NCBI RefSeq assembly: GCF_001717505.1
Contig: NZ_CP017037.1
Span: 1,031,001 to 1,095,000, forward strand
Reading direction: 5' to 3'
Source of the DNA: Dialister pneumosintes
Lineage (GTDB): Bacteria; Bacillota; Negativicutes; Veillonellales; Dialisteraceae
DNA length: 64,000 nucleotides
Of the stretch, positions 55,014 through 63,696 are shown one piece after another. The position numbers and the translations under genes are program-made. The notes under the pieces are model-generated. The model was not told the DNA's origin. It worked only from the letters and a program-made list of their open reading frames with translations, and made no database searches. The first letter of the stretch is position 1, and each line of letters opens with the position of its first letter.

Positions 55014-55241
55014 TTATGCCGTTCGTTCTGCAAAAAACTTTTTCCAGTAGGGATTCTCTTTATCAAAAATTTCTTTTTGCTCTGCCGTTAAATTATGCGG
55101 ATAGTCAGCAAACAGGTTAAAAATTTTTATTTTATCGAACGAAAACTCTCTAACTCCAACCTTTTCTGGCAAATCCACCCAATAAATGGAATCTGTTGAC
55201 TTGTTCTTATAAAACGTTACCTTATTTGACACTTCCTTCAT
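55014..55241 (-). CDS. Small conserved-type hypothetical protein
   Basis: A 75-residue soluble, acidic/aromatic protein with no signal peptide. Recognisable features are YWVDLPEKVGVREFSFDKIKI and DYPHNLTAEQKEIFDKENPY-type stretches, which I associate with a widespread uncharacterised family in Firmicutes; this is from memory and unchecked. Its ATG overlaps the end of the preceding small frame in a different register, suggesting a formerly coupled pair. It lies between the array and the orphan repeats, with no role shown in CRISPR. Confidence 0.6.
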   Translation of the reverse strand: MKEVSNKVTFYKNKSTDSIYWVDLPEKVGVREFSFDKIKIFNLFADYPHNLTAEQKEIFDKENPYWKKFFAERTA

Positions 55242-55401
55242 CCCCTTTCAATTGTTTATTCTCAAGCGTGTTAATATATCCTAGCAACACTTCAAATTCC
55301 TCTGAATCTTTTAAGGTATCAACGTCAATCATAAATCCGTCCGTTAAATCCCCTGTGCTATTGCCACAACCAAAAAGTTGCGATAGCGTGTGTTTAACCA
55401 T
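55222..55401 (-). pseudogene. Gene remnant abutting the trailer end of the array
   Basis: An open frame of 59 residues starts at an ATG lying within the terminal CRISPR repeat, runs through non-repeat DNA (SQLFGCGNSTGDLTDGFMID) and stops at 55222, overlapping the start of the 75-residue gene. A shorter start at 55332 is possible (36 residues). The frame is cut off by the array, so it looks like the 3' end of an older gene. No domain was recognised. Confidence 0.35.
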
Positions 55402-56682
55402 ATTCGTGAATTACATCACTCTCAAACGCTACAGCCTGAACGCTATCGAGAACTTCCGTTTAACCATATTCGTGAATTACATCACTCTCAAACTATTAGT
55501 TAAAGGCTTGTTCGTTGGTTCTAGTTTAACCATATTCGTGAATTACATCACTCTCAAACATAGCTAAGAGGCTAAACGTTTCTTATAATGTTTAACCATA
55601 TTCGTGAATTACATCACTCTCAAACCCGGATACATCTCAATAGGTGTTGATTCAGGTTTAACCATATTCGTGAATTACATCACTCTCAAACTGACGAGGC
55701 ATCAAGCATCGACAATCACATGTTTAACCATATTCGTGAATTACATCACTCTCAAACTATATTGATATGCCTGTTACTGTCCCGTGTGTTTAACCATATT
55801 CGTGAATTACATCACTCTCAAACTCGCATCTTCATGTAGCACCTGTCTGAGAGGTTTAACCATATTCGTGAATTACATCACTCTCAAACGACGTTTACCA
55901 CGTAACAATACCTTAGCACGTTTAACCATATTCGTGAATTACATCACTCTCAAACCAATATCAGACACTGCTGTTATTGGAACCCGTTTAACCATATTCG
56001 TGAATTACATCACTCTCAAACGAGGGAATTTATACTTTTATAGTTCCCAAAGTTTAACCATATTCGTGAATTACATCACTCTCAAACTGGCAAGGGCTAC
56101 CGCCTAAAAGTAAATCAGTTTAACCATATTCGTGAATTACATCACTCTCAAACTATCAAATATTAAACTAACACAAAAAATTAGTTTAACCATATTCGTG
56201 AATTACATCACTCTCAAACCTAGCCGCTGACGTGCTTTTGCGAGTACGTGTTTAACCATATTCGTGAATTACATCACTCTCAAACAATGCAACTATTACA
56301 GGAGCTACCACTGGCGTTTAACCATATTCGTGAATTACATCACTCTCAAACTTTGTCCGCAATTTCTTTTCCTTTTTTAATGTTTAACCATATTCGTGAA
56401 TTACATCACTCTCAAACCGACCAGACGAGTGGAGCAACAAAAGTAAAGTTTAACCATATTCGTGAATTACATCACTCTCAAACTTTGTCCGAAATTTCTT
56501 TTCCTTTTTTAATGTTTAACCATATTCGTGAATTACATCACTCTCAAACAGAGCACGTTTATAAAGAGCGTTGACTATCGTTTAACCATATTCGTGAATT
56601 ACATCACTCTCAAACTAATGAAAAAGCAATATGGTTGTCTGGCAAAGTTTAACCATATTCGTGAATTACATCACTCTCAAAC
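55392..56682 (-). CRISPR. Type II-A CRISPR array: 20 repeats, 19 spacers
   Basis: Twenty apparently identical 36-base repeats (minus-strand ends GTTTGAGAGTGATG and ATGGTTAAAC) alternate with 19 spacers. Eighteen spacers are 30 bases; the leader-proximal one (56616-56646) is 31. The repeat begins GTTTGAGA, as in other type II-A systems, and transcription is taken as minus strand with the leader at the high-coordinate end. Spacers at 56352-56381 and 56484-56513 are the same except for one base. No repeat decay is seen within the array, even at the trailer end. Confidence 0.98.
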
Positions 56683-56755
56683 CTCAATTCGCTAGTAGTC
56701 GCAAATCGAGATTCTCTACAAGTGGATACACCCCACCGGATGTCGTAATTCCTTG
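56683..56755 (-). promoter_or_regulatory. CRISPR leader
   Basis: 73 bases between the csn2 stop and the first repeat. On the minus strand the leader ends ...CGAATTGAG directly against the repeat. This is close to the ATTTGAG leader-anchoring sequence used by streptococcal II-A adaptation complexes. No convincing -35/-10 pair was found, so the array promoter may lie further upstream within csn2. Confidence 0.7.
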
Positions 56756-57427
56756 TTAGAAAATCTGACAAAGATCTTCATCAATGATTAAACAACTTTC
56801 TTGTTCTATTGTATCATGACATGCCCCCTCCAGTAACAAAAATGGAATTTCTTCTTCCATCGCACAAGTATAAAACTCTTTTCGCATCGATTTGGGTAAA
56901 TAGATACGGAATTGATTAAATATAAAACAAGTTTTCCCGAATAACTCTGTCCAAAGTTTCATATATTCAATCATCTTTTCCATTACATTTAAATCGGATG
57001 TATCGACTTGTACATGTACGGCTTTAAATAAATTAGCTACATCCGGATTCCAGTCATAGGTAAGTGGTATGGGAAGTTCTTGTTCCAGCTCTTGTAAATA
57101 ACTGAGTACATGCTGCATAACCGCTTTTGTTTTCATATAATGTTGTTCATTATTCGCTTCTTCTTTCAAACGATTACACAGTCTTTTAGTCACAACTGCC
57201 GTTGAAAAATCCATAGTCCAAGGACTTAAGAGAAGTTGTACATGTTTTCGAAAATCTAAAATTTCTCCATCATCAGATAATACAAAAGAACCTTCTTTGC
57301 CTTCCGTTTGTTGATACAATTCCTCTACTACCTGATAGTAGTAAGTAGGATTTTCTATCGATACAATGGGAACACTCTTAAAATCAAATACGATTTGTTT
57401 CTCCCATTCCGGATGTACTAATTTCAT
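56756..57427 (-). CDS. csn2: CRISPR-associated protein Csn2
   Basis: A 223-residue protein, the hallmark of type II-A systems, which forms a ring around DNA ends and takes part in spacer acquisition. It is recognised by position (last cas gene, beside the leader), size and overall character: an N-terminal MKLVHPEWEKQIVFDFKSV, acidic calcium-binding-like stretches, and a C-terminal FLLLEGACHDTIEQ. It overlaps cas2 by 4 bases. Confidence 0.9.
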   Translation of the reverse strand: MKLVHPEWEKQIVFDFKSVPIVSIENPTYYYQVVEELYQQTEGKEGSFVLSDDGEILDFRKHVQLLLSPWTMDFSTAVVTKRLCNRLKEEANNEQHYMKTKAVMQHVLSYLQELEQELPIPLTYDWNPDVANLFKAVHVQVDTSDLNVMEKMIEYMKLWTELFGKTCFIFNQFRIYLPKSMRKEFYTCAMEEEIPFLLLEGACHDTIEQESCLIIDEDLCQIF

Positions 57428-57744
57428 ACAATCACCAACCGTTCATCCGAATCTACCACTTCTTCTTGAACATGACCCGTTACTAATTCCATATTGGCAT
57501 ATTGTTTTTCTGTAATCATCATCATTTGAATAAGACCGTGTTTAGGAGCTTCTATCCGTACATGTCCCATGACTGCTTGTGCAGCAGGCACATTTTGTAC
57601 GATTTTACTGTATACGGATTCTTGCATCATAATAAATCCGTTTCGAATTAAAAATTTCCTAAACTGCGTATACGCTCGCCTATCTGCCAACGTTTCTACA
57701 GGTAAATCAAATAATACCAACACACGCATAAACCTATTCCTCAT
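57424..57744 (-). CDS. cas2: CRISPR-associated endoribonuclease Cas2
   Basis: A 106-residue ferredoxin-fold protein, structural partner of Cas1 in the adaptation complex. The N-terminal strand MRVLVLFDLPVET carries the conserved Asp, followed by YTQFRKFLIRNGF and QESVYSKI. It overlaps cas1 by 11 bases at its start and csn2 by 4 bases at its end, showing tight coupling. No defect is visible. Confidence 0.95.
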   Translation of the reverse strand: MRNRFMRVLVLFDLPVETLADRRAYTQFRKFLIRNGFIMMQESVYSKIVQNVPAAQAVMGHVRIEAPKHGLIQMMMITEKQYANMELVTGHVQEEVVDSDERLVIV

Positions 57745-58616
57745 GCATCATCTCATAACACCGAATGTTTTCCGGTTTTCCTTCTTCTAATGCCGTTAAT
57801 ACACTACGACAGTAAATACCGATGGCTTGTGATACCGTCGTTTTTCTATTTACAATTCTTACTTTTTCATTGAGTACATTAACCAGTTGAGACTTTTCTT
57901 CTTTCCCTATTTGCTTAGGTTTCATAGACAACACTTTATAGTCCACCAAGGGACGAAAAGGCTCCATCAAATCACAGCCTAAATTAAAAGGATTGTATGT
58001 ATTATCATGAAAAATCCCCAACTGTGTAGAATAGCCGGAACTTACAATTTCTCGATTACAAGCCGATAAAATGATGGCATACCCATAATTCATAGCCCCA
58101 TTTTCTACCGACTCTTCACGACGTGAAAAAGTCATCCCCCATAAAGCACTAAAATACACTTTGGCGGCATGTCCTTCTCGATTAGTCGCATCTCCCAGTT
58201 CTACTTGCCGACTATATCCTTTAAGAATTTCAGATTCTATATCTCTCTATATAAAGAAAAAGTACTTCTGCCTGCTTTCGTATTTTCTCACTTACAATCC
58301 GCTGCCATACCTGTTCTTTCCGTGCCGGACTCCATGCAATTTGCTTTCGAAGACAACGACTCGCATCACAACTTCCTGCATAAGAAATCAGTTCTCCTCG
58401 AGGATTTCGTTTTTCATCACAAAAAATAATTTTAATTTTTCGTTGCATACACTGATTCAACCAAGAGGTCGTCAAGGATATAGCCGTCGACTCTAACAAA
58501 ACCGTTTGAATCTCATCCATAAAGATACGATGAGTTTCTTCTCCACGAATCACCATATATCCTAAACTGTAACTCACCTTGGCACGCCGTGTTACAACCA
58601 CCGTTCTCCAACTCAT
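57734..58616 (-). pseudogene. cas1: cas1, split by a +1 frameshift
   Basis: Type II Cas1 integrase of about 290 residues read in two frames. The first frame (58616 to a stop at 58230) gives the N-terminal domain (SWRTVVVTRRAKVSYS) and runs to LFLYIERYRI-stop. The second, open from about 58246 down to 57734, continues EILKGYSRQVELGDATNREG, HAAKVYFSALWG and ENGAMNYGYAIIL, containing the catalytic Glu and the following helix. Removing one base in the TATAGAGAGATATAG tract (about 58240-58252) restores LYIEDIESEILKGY. Either adaptation is dead, the reading is recoded, or this is a sequencing error in a dinucleotide run. The start overlaps the cas9 stop by 4 bases. Confidence 0.88.
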
Positions 58617-61600
58617 GATTTCTTATAGGGGGCTAACGGAATATGCTGTTCATAGAACCCTGTTACCGACTGATGAATAATGTACCAAGAATCTTTGTCC
58701 GATAAATTTTTACTCATATATAATCTTCCAGATTGTTTTGAACTTCCAAGCAAACTCAGATTAGATAATGTAGCATTGCATTGGAATAAATGTAAAATTT
58801 CACTTAGTATTTGACATTTATCTTCTAACGATAGTGCTATATAAGATTCTCTACCATTTTTTAATACATCTCTTTGTGTAGAAAACCGCTTGCTAAAACA
58901 ACTATGTTCTAATTTATCCAAGAATACATCATATAAAGCAAGTAATTGCGATTCTTCCAAATGGTCATAAGAAGTAATCAATGCCTCTTTATTCATCTTT
59001 CTGCGATTAACAAATTTTAATACCGCTTTTAAAGTCATTGCATACCCATTATTAAGAACCAATTCTTCTGCTAATCTACAACCATATTGCTTTCCTGTCT
59101 TTCCTGCTATAGTCACTCTAAATCCATCTACACTAAATAAAGATTGTATTGGAATTTGTTCAATAAGTACTTTAGGATTTTTGAGTTTTCCACCGGTTGA
59201 CATCCAGAGTTCTTCGCAATATTTTTGTTTTTCTTCTAACGTAGTCAGTCTTGCTGCCAGGTGAAGAGGCATCGTTTCGATTACATACACAGGCTTCCCT
59301 TTGTTATCTTCTCCTTCTACGTACATAAAGTAAGCAGTCGATGCACTATTATAGCCTCCATATTTAGAGATGTCTGATATAGCCCCTTCTTTCTTTAAGG
59401 AAACTTGTCCTTTCCCTTTTTTGAGTGGCAATTGATCAAACAATTCCCCTTGTCCTACATAGGACATACGCGTTACCAAGATATTATTTTTATTCATCCA
59501 TCTCGTAACACTTGGCATCATCCCTTCTTCATTGGGTGCCCATGCTACAACTCCATTTCTTTCTACCGTATATTTATAAAGAGCATGTTCATTTAAGCTA
59601 TATATCTGACAATCTTTTACAAAACGTATCGGATTCGATGTAAATTTGGTGTAGTGTACATTCCCTGTCACTATATTCAAGTAAGCATCTTTCGCATGAT
59701 GATAATCGTTCAAATCTCTTACTTTAATAAATTCCCCATACTGACGGAAACGGGAAGTAAGCCCTGCTTTCACGTATACGATAATACTCTTCGGCAGTAC
59801 TCTCTTTAATATTTCAGCTACGGCTTTGGTACTTTGTCTTGTTTCCACTAATTGACGTGCAATAAATTCTGCTTTTTCCGCATCACTAAAAGGAGTATTT
59901 CGAGTTAATCGGAAGTACTTTTCTTTACTGATAAATCCTTTATCACGTAACAGTTTCCAAAAGCCGATTTGTCTTTCTCGAATATTTTTACTTAAAGGAT
60001 AGGTATTACTCTTATCTCTATTTTCCCTATTGTCTACAATAACCAAATTATCCAAGCTGTCATCTTTCGTCTGTGATTGTGGATAAATATGGTCTCTATC
60101 ATACAACTGCCCTTTTAGTAACGCTCCTAAATCAATCGGTTTTCCGGTGTACATACATTTACCCATTTGTGTATAGTACAAAAACAGTTTATTGCTCCTA
60201 AGTTGTGAATCGGACTTAGATTCAATTTCTTCAACCCAGTCTTTACTCTCACGATTGCTCCATGAACGAACATCCTCTTTACACTTCTTATATAGTTCAA
60301 TCAGTTGCTTCTTTCTAGAGTCCGTCCTTCCTTTATCCGGTTGTTTATCTCTCGCCATTTCTATAAATATACGAGCCGGCTCAGCTCCCATAATATGGGT
60401 AATTTCTTTGATGATTTTTAAAGTTTGCCAAATCGGCCTTTTTACTGCAGGAGATACGGTCAATTCTTTTACAGTTTCATAACTTAATACAGTATTTCCA
60501 ACTAACTCTTTATTTGCTTCACTAATCGCTGCGCTATAGCCATATGTCGAACTTAAAATTTCCATTAAATTTAAAGAAGTCTTCTTTAAAGCAGTAATAA
60601 TGTTCATAATTTCGCCGGTAGATGTATCTACCAACACTTGTACATCATCGGTTACTCTAGGTGTAATTTCAGTTAAAAATTCTTTAGAGAATCGTCCCCA
60701 TCCTGTATAACGAAGTTTGGATAATTGTTTGGCGACAGGTTCGGATACTATACGCATTAAATACTTTTTAAGTATCTTTTTATCCATGCTGAAAAGAGTG
60801 ATGGCTTTAATGATTTCTTCCGCTTTGTCTCTGGTAAAATCTTCTCCTAATATATTTTTTAAATCAATCCAAGGTGCTAACGAAGACTTAAACCCACCAT
60901 CTAAACCTTTAATTTCTACTGCTTCTTCTTTATCAATGCCCTCTTTAATTAAGAACTTTGAGAATTTACTAAGAGTTACTTTTTTCGTTGTAAGAAACAG
61001 TTCCTTCCATAATTTTTCTTTTTGTTCTTCTGTTAAATACGTACCCGCTTTACCAATTTTTACATTATTTAATTCATTAAATAACATATATTCCGTATAT
61101 AACAAAGAGTTCTTAGGTAATACATCTTTCCCAAGCAAATAGGTACATTTATTAGTCATACGAGTAATAAATTTTTCTGCACTTTTTTCTTCATTAATAC
61201 GTTCGTTAAAATTCCACGGTAAAATACGACCTTCCTTATCCGTATGCACTGCCCAACTCTTATCGGAATGTCTATTTAAAGGTCCTACATAGAACGGAAT
61301 TCTAAAAGTAAGTAATTGCTTGATTTTTTCACTAATTGTTCCATAAGCATCTTTTTCCATAAGGAAAGGTAAATACTGTTCTGCTTTTTTTAAGATGATA
61401 TCTAATTCCTGCTCCTGCAATTGATACGGAATGATGCCGTTAATAGTGGAAACTGCTTTCGGTAAGAAATTTTCTGCTTCTATTTTTGATAATACATATA
61501 TTTTATCTTCACAATCCGGAAGTTTACTTATTTCTTTTTTCAAAAACTTATAAAATTCTTCCGTACTTCCACGTTTTTCAATAACCAGTTTTTCACCATG

Positions 61601-62710
61601 AATCATACAGCTACCAACATAAGCACTGTAACTATCCTTATCAGTTCCTCTAAACAGCTTTCTATATAAAGATTTATCTTGTCGTGTAAGCCTTTTTAAT
61701 ACTTCTAAATCTTTTTTATGGGTTTCATATATTGCAATCTTGGCTTCTGATAATGTTTTTCTATCTCCCATGAGCTCGGCTAACAAAGACCAATCATAAA
61801 GCATTTTAGCTGCATAAACTAAATCAAATCGTTGTTCCAGTACACTTTGCAAGTCCGATTCTTTTTCTTCATAAACGGCAGTACTAAAACTAATTTTACT
61901 ATCTTTAATTTCGAATACTTTTAATGCTTCTTTCAAAGATTCATCCATAAATAACGTACTTAAATTAGCGGTTCCACCACATATTAACTGAACTACTTCT
62001 TTAAGTTGTTTATCTTTTATTACATCCCAAACTTGTAATATTTTCTCTGTTTTTTCTCTCTTTGATAGACTCTTATCTTTAAGTATAATTTGAATTTTTT
62101 CTACATGACCGACCGGAATTTCTTTTTGTAATAATTCCTTAATCGCATTAGTTAAAGCTATATAAGATTCATCAAAACCGGAAGTTTCTTGATTAGATAA
62201 ATCATAATTTTCAAGCAGGAAGTGTCCACGATGCTTAATAATATGATGAATAGCTAAATACACTAGACGCACGTCAAAAGATTTATTTTCCGTCATCAAT
62301 GCATAACGCAAATGATAAATTGTAGGATAAGCCTTGTGATATGCTTTATCATCAAAATCTTCATCATTAAAAAGAGTATTCGGCTGGTCTATACTTTTAT
62401 CTTCTTGCCATAATCGACTTTCATGGAGTCTTATAAAAAATCCGGGATCTACTTTGCAAATTTCTTTTGCAAATAATTCTTGTAAAAGAGCCAGTCGCTG
62501 CTTACGACGCTGTATTCTGCGACGTGCAGTTCTATGAAGACGTCTATCTGCTGCCGTCTGTGCTTCCTCAAAAAGACGAACGCCCCATAAGGCCTTTCCA
62601 TGTTTTTTGACAACATTATAAGAGGCATCCGTTACCGCCCAACCAACAGAAGAGGTTCCCATATCCAAACCGATGTAATAAGGTTGTTTGTTCGTCTTAG
62701 CCGTATCCAT
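58613..62710 (-). CDS. cas9: CRISPR-associated endonuclease Cas9 (type II-A)
   Basis: A 1365-residue RNA-guided nuclease with all catalytic parts intact. RuvC-I is YYIGLDMGTSSVGWAVTD with Asp16. The Arg-rich bridge helix is RRLHRTARRRIQRRKQRLAL. RuvC-II is RIFIEMARDK. The HNH site is YDRDHIYPQSQ with a downstream NLVIVDNRENRDKSN. RuvC-III is HHAKDAYLNIV. The length matches S. pyogenes-type II-A enzymes (about 1370). AGGAG (62719-62723) precedes the ATG and lies inside the divergent tracrRNA promoter. The PAM is not known. Confidence 0.97.
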   Translation of the reverse strand: MDTAKTNKQPYYIGLDMGTSSVGWAVTDASYNVVKKHGKALWGVRLFEEAQTAADRRLHRTARRRIQRRKQRLALLQELFAKEICKVDPGFFIRLHESRLWQEDKSIDQPNTLFNDEDFDDKAYHKAYPTIYHLRYALMTENKSFDVRLVYLAIHHIIKHRGHFLLENYDLSNQETSGFDESYIALTNAIKELLQKEIPVGHVEKIQIILKDKSLSKREKTEKILQVWDVIKDKQLKEVVQLICGGTANLSTLFMDESLKEALKVFEIKDSKISFSTAVYEEKESDLQSVLEQRFDLVYAAKMLYDWSLLAELMGDRKTLSEAKIAIYETHKKDLEVLKRLTRQDKSLYRKLFRGTDKDSYSAYVGSCMIHGEKLVIEKRGSTEEFYKFLKKEISKLPDCEDKIYVLSKIEAENFLPKAVSTINGIIPYQLQEQELDIILKKAEQYLPFLMEKDAYGTISEKIKQLLTFRIPFYVGPLNRHSDKSWAVHTDKEGRILPWNFNERINEEKSAEKFITRMTNKCTYLLGKDVLPKNSLLYTEYMLFNELNNVKIGKAGTYLTEEQKEKLWKELFLTTKKVTLSKFSKFLIKEGIDKEEAVEIKGLDGGFKSSLAPWIDLKNILGEDFTRDKAEEIIKAITLFSMDKKILKKYLMRIVSEPVAKQLSKLRYTGWGRFSKEFLTEITPRVTDDVQVLVDTSTGEIMNIITALKKTSLNLMEILSSTYGYSAAISEANKELVGNTVLSYETVKELTVSPAVKRPIWQTLKIIKEITHIMGAEPARIFIEMARDKQPDKGRTDSRKKQLIELYKKCKEDVRSWSNRESKDWVEEIESKSDSQLRSNKLFLYYTQMGKCMYTGKPIDLGALLKGQLYDRDHIYPQSQTKDDSLDNLVIVDNRENRDKSNTYPLSKNIRERQIGFWKLLRDKGFISKEKYFRLTRNTPFSDAEKAEFIARQLVETRQSTKAVAEILKRVLPKSIIVYVKAGLTSRFRQYGEFIKVRDLNDYHHAKDAYLNIVTGNVHYTKFTSNPIRFVKDCQIYSLNEHALYKYTVERNGVVAWAPNEEGMMPSVTRWMNKNNILVTRMSYVGQGELFDQLPLKKGKGQVSLKKEGAISDISKYGGYNSASTAYFMYVEGEDNKGKPVYVIETMPLHLAARLTTLEEKQKYCEELWMSTGGKLKNPKVLIEQIPIQSLFSVDGFRVTIAGKTGKQYGCRLAEELVLNNGYAMTLKAVLKFVNRRKMNKEALITSYDHLEESQLLALYDVFLDKLEHSCFSKRFSTQRDVLKNGRESYIALSLEDKCQILSEILHLFQCNATLSNLSLLGSSKQSGRLYMSKNLSDKDSWYIIHQSVTGFYEQHIPLAPYKKS

Positions 62711-62739
62711 TTGACATACTCCTTTATTTTCTGTACACT
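62711..62739 (+). promoter_or_regulatory. tracrRNA promoter
   Basis: Perfect -35 TTGACA (62711-62716), 17-base spacer, -10 TACACT (62734-62739). The -35 directly abuts the cas9 start codon, so the promoter occupies the cas9 5' untranslated region on the opposite strand. Confidence 0.85.
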
Positions 62740-62740
62740 A

Positions 62741-62758
62741 TAAACATCTAGATGTTTA
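62741..62758. repeat. 18-bp perfect palindrome between cas9 and tracrRNA
   Basis: TAAACATCTAGATGTTTA reads the same on both strands. It covers the predicted tracrRNA start and the first bases of the anti-repeat, and lies in the cas9 upstream region. A dyad operator for a repressor acting on both genes is possible. Confidence 0.7.
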
Positions 62759-62863
62759 ACCATCATTTAGAGAATTACATTACGAGTTCAAATAAAAATT
62801 TATTCAAACCGTCACGCAAGTGACACCACAGTGTGTGGGAAAAGCTCCTTCGGGAGTTTTTTT
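62746..62863 (+). ncRNA. tracrRNA
   Basis: The anti-repeat begins GTTTAACCAT (62754). GAATTACATTAC (62772-62783) pairs with GTGATGTAATTC of the crRNA repeat with one G-U. A bulge follows, GAGT (tracr) against GA (crRNA), then lower stem TCAAAT with GTTTGA. This is the same bulge geometry as in S. pyogenes. Downstream are an AT-rich nexus, a hairpin TCAC-GCAA-GTGA (62812-62823), a hairpin CCACA-GTG-TGTGG (62826-62838) and a terminator GCTCC-TTCG-GGAGT plus T run (62844-62863). The 5' end is set from the promoter. Confidence 0.93.
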
Positions 62864-62978
62864 ATTTGTATTATTTATGCGTGATTTACTTATTATTATT
62901 CAATTATATCTCTTTTGTTAATAAAAATAAACTTATTGTTATTTTAATTATGAGTTTTATAAAATAATTTTGGCAAAT

Positions 62979-63005
62979 AAAAAAAGCATCCATAGGGATG
63001 CTTTT
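62979..63005 (-). terminator. Terminator of the outer-membrane protein gene
   Basis: AAAAAGCATCC and GGATGCTTTT with a small loop, reading out on the minus strand just after the gene's stop. The stretch 62864-62978 is AT-rich with nothing else seen. Confidence 0.9.
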
Positions 63006-63015
63006 CTATTTGTAA

Positions 63016-63489
63016 TTAAAACTGATAAGATGCTCCAACACCGACTCCGGATTCATCTTTACCATGTTTTGGATTGTATTTATGGTAATTAACATTGAGT
63101 TCTATTCCAAATCCGATATCATAGTTTACACCTACATTCGTTTCTCCGAAAGAAGAACCTGCTACGTAACTTACATAGGGCTGAAAACCTAAGAAGTGGT
63201 CTGTTGCTACACGAGCACCGCCATAGAAGGAATTATTCTGTCCTTTCATATGATTACGCCAACCGCCGAGAACTTGAAGATTTTCTCCCATTACATCATA
63301 TTTTGCATATAAATCATTCTGATGTCCATACTGATCTCTATAAACACGTGCATAACCAACGGTTGTTTTTGGAAGAACGGAAGCTTCTACAAAAGATTCT
63401 TTAGTTCCCAAACCAACTCCTACATTTGCTGCAAAGGTAGTACCGGATACTGCAGCAGCTACCGCTGCTATCAATAATATTTTTTTCAT
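63016..63489 (-). CDS. Small outer-membrane beta-barrel protein
   Basis: A 157-residue exported protein. The signal peptide KKILLIAAVAAAVSGTTFAA is cleaved after a typical A-x-A. The mature part consists of alternating amphipathic strands separated by turns and ends in ASYQF, the C-terminal aromatic signature recognised by the outer-membrane assembly machinery. It resembles YfaZ-type small barrels; its function is unknown. Its presence supports a diderm envelope. AGGAGGG lies upstream of the ATG. It stands alone, with its own terminator. Confidence 0.78.
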   Translation of the reverse strand: MKKILLIAAVAAAVSGTTFAANVGVGLGTKESFVEASVLPKTTVGYARVYRDQYGHQNDLYAKYDVMGENLQVLGGWRNHMKGQNNSFYGGARVATDHFLGFQPYVSYVAGSSFGETNVGVNYDIGFGIELNVNYHKYNPKHGKDESGVGVGASYQF

Positions 63490-63604
63490 AATACCCTCCT
63501 ATATGCTATGTAACTATTAATAAAAAGCTATTTTAATGCAATGTATTCTTCTTATTGCTATTATTAGTTTATCATAAATGTTGAGAATCACAAAATAAAA
63601 AACC

Positions 63605-63633
63605 TTATACAATTCTGTAAGTTACGATATAAT
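63605..63633 (+). promoter_or_regulatory. Putative promoter of the glycosyltransferase gene
   Basis: TTATAC (63605-63610), 17-base spacer, perfect TATAAT (63628-63633), about 64 bases before the ATG. The leader contains a small hairpin, AAGGG-CTCAAC-CCCTT. Confidence 0.6.
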
Positions 63634-63696
63634 ACATACAGAAAAGGCTTATAAATAACAAGGGCTCAACCCCTTATTTAAGTAAAGGATTTTCTT

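Noticed and set aside
55196-56574. Open frames of about 107-123 codons running across the array on the plus strand
   Set aside because: They consist of the 66-base repeat-spacer unit translated over and over (LTIFVNYITLK, FNHIRELHHSQT) and are products of the array, not genes.
56683-56755. An extra degenerate repeat between the array and csn2
   Set aside because: After the leader-proximal repeat no 36-base match follows at the 66-base period. The sequence fits a leader instead.
60192-61142. Plus-strand frames of 96-141 codons inside cas9
   Set aside because: They are antisense to conserved Cas9 coding sequence and have no ribosome sites or recognisable domains.
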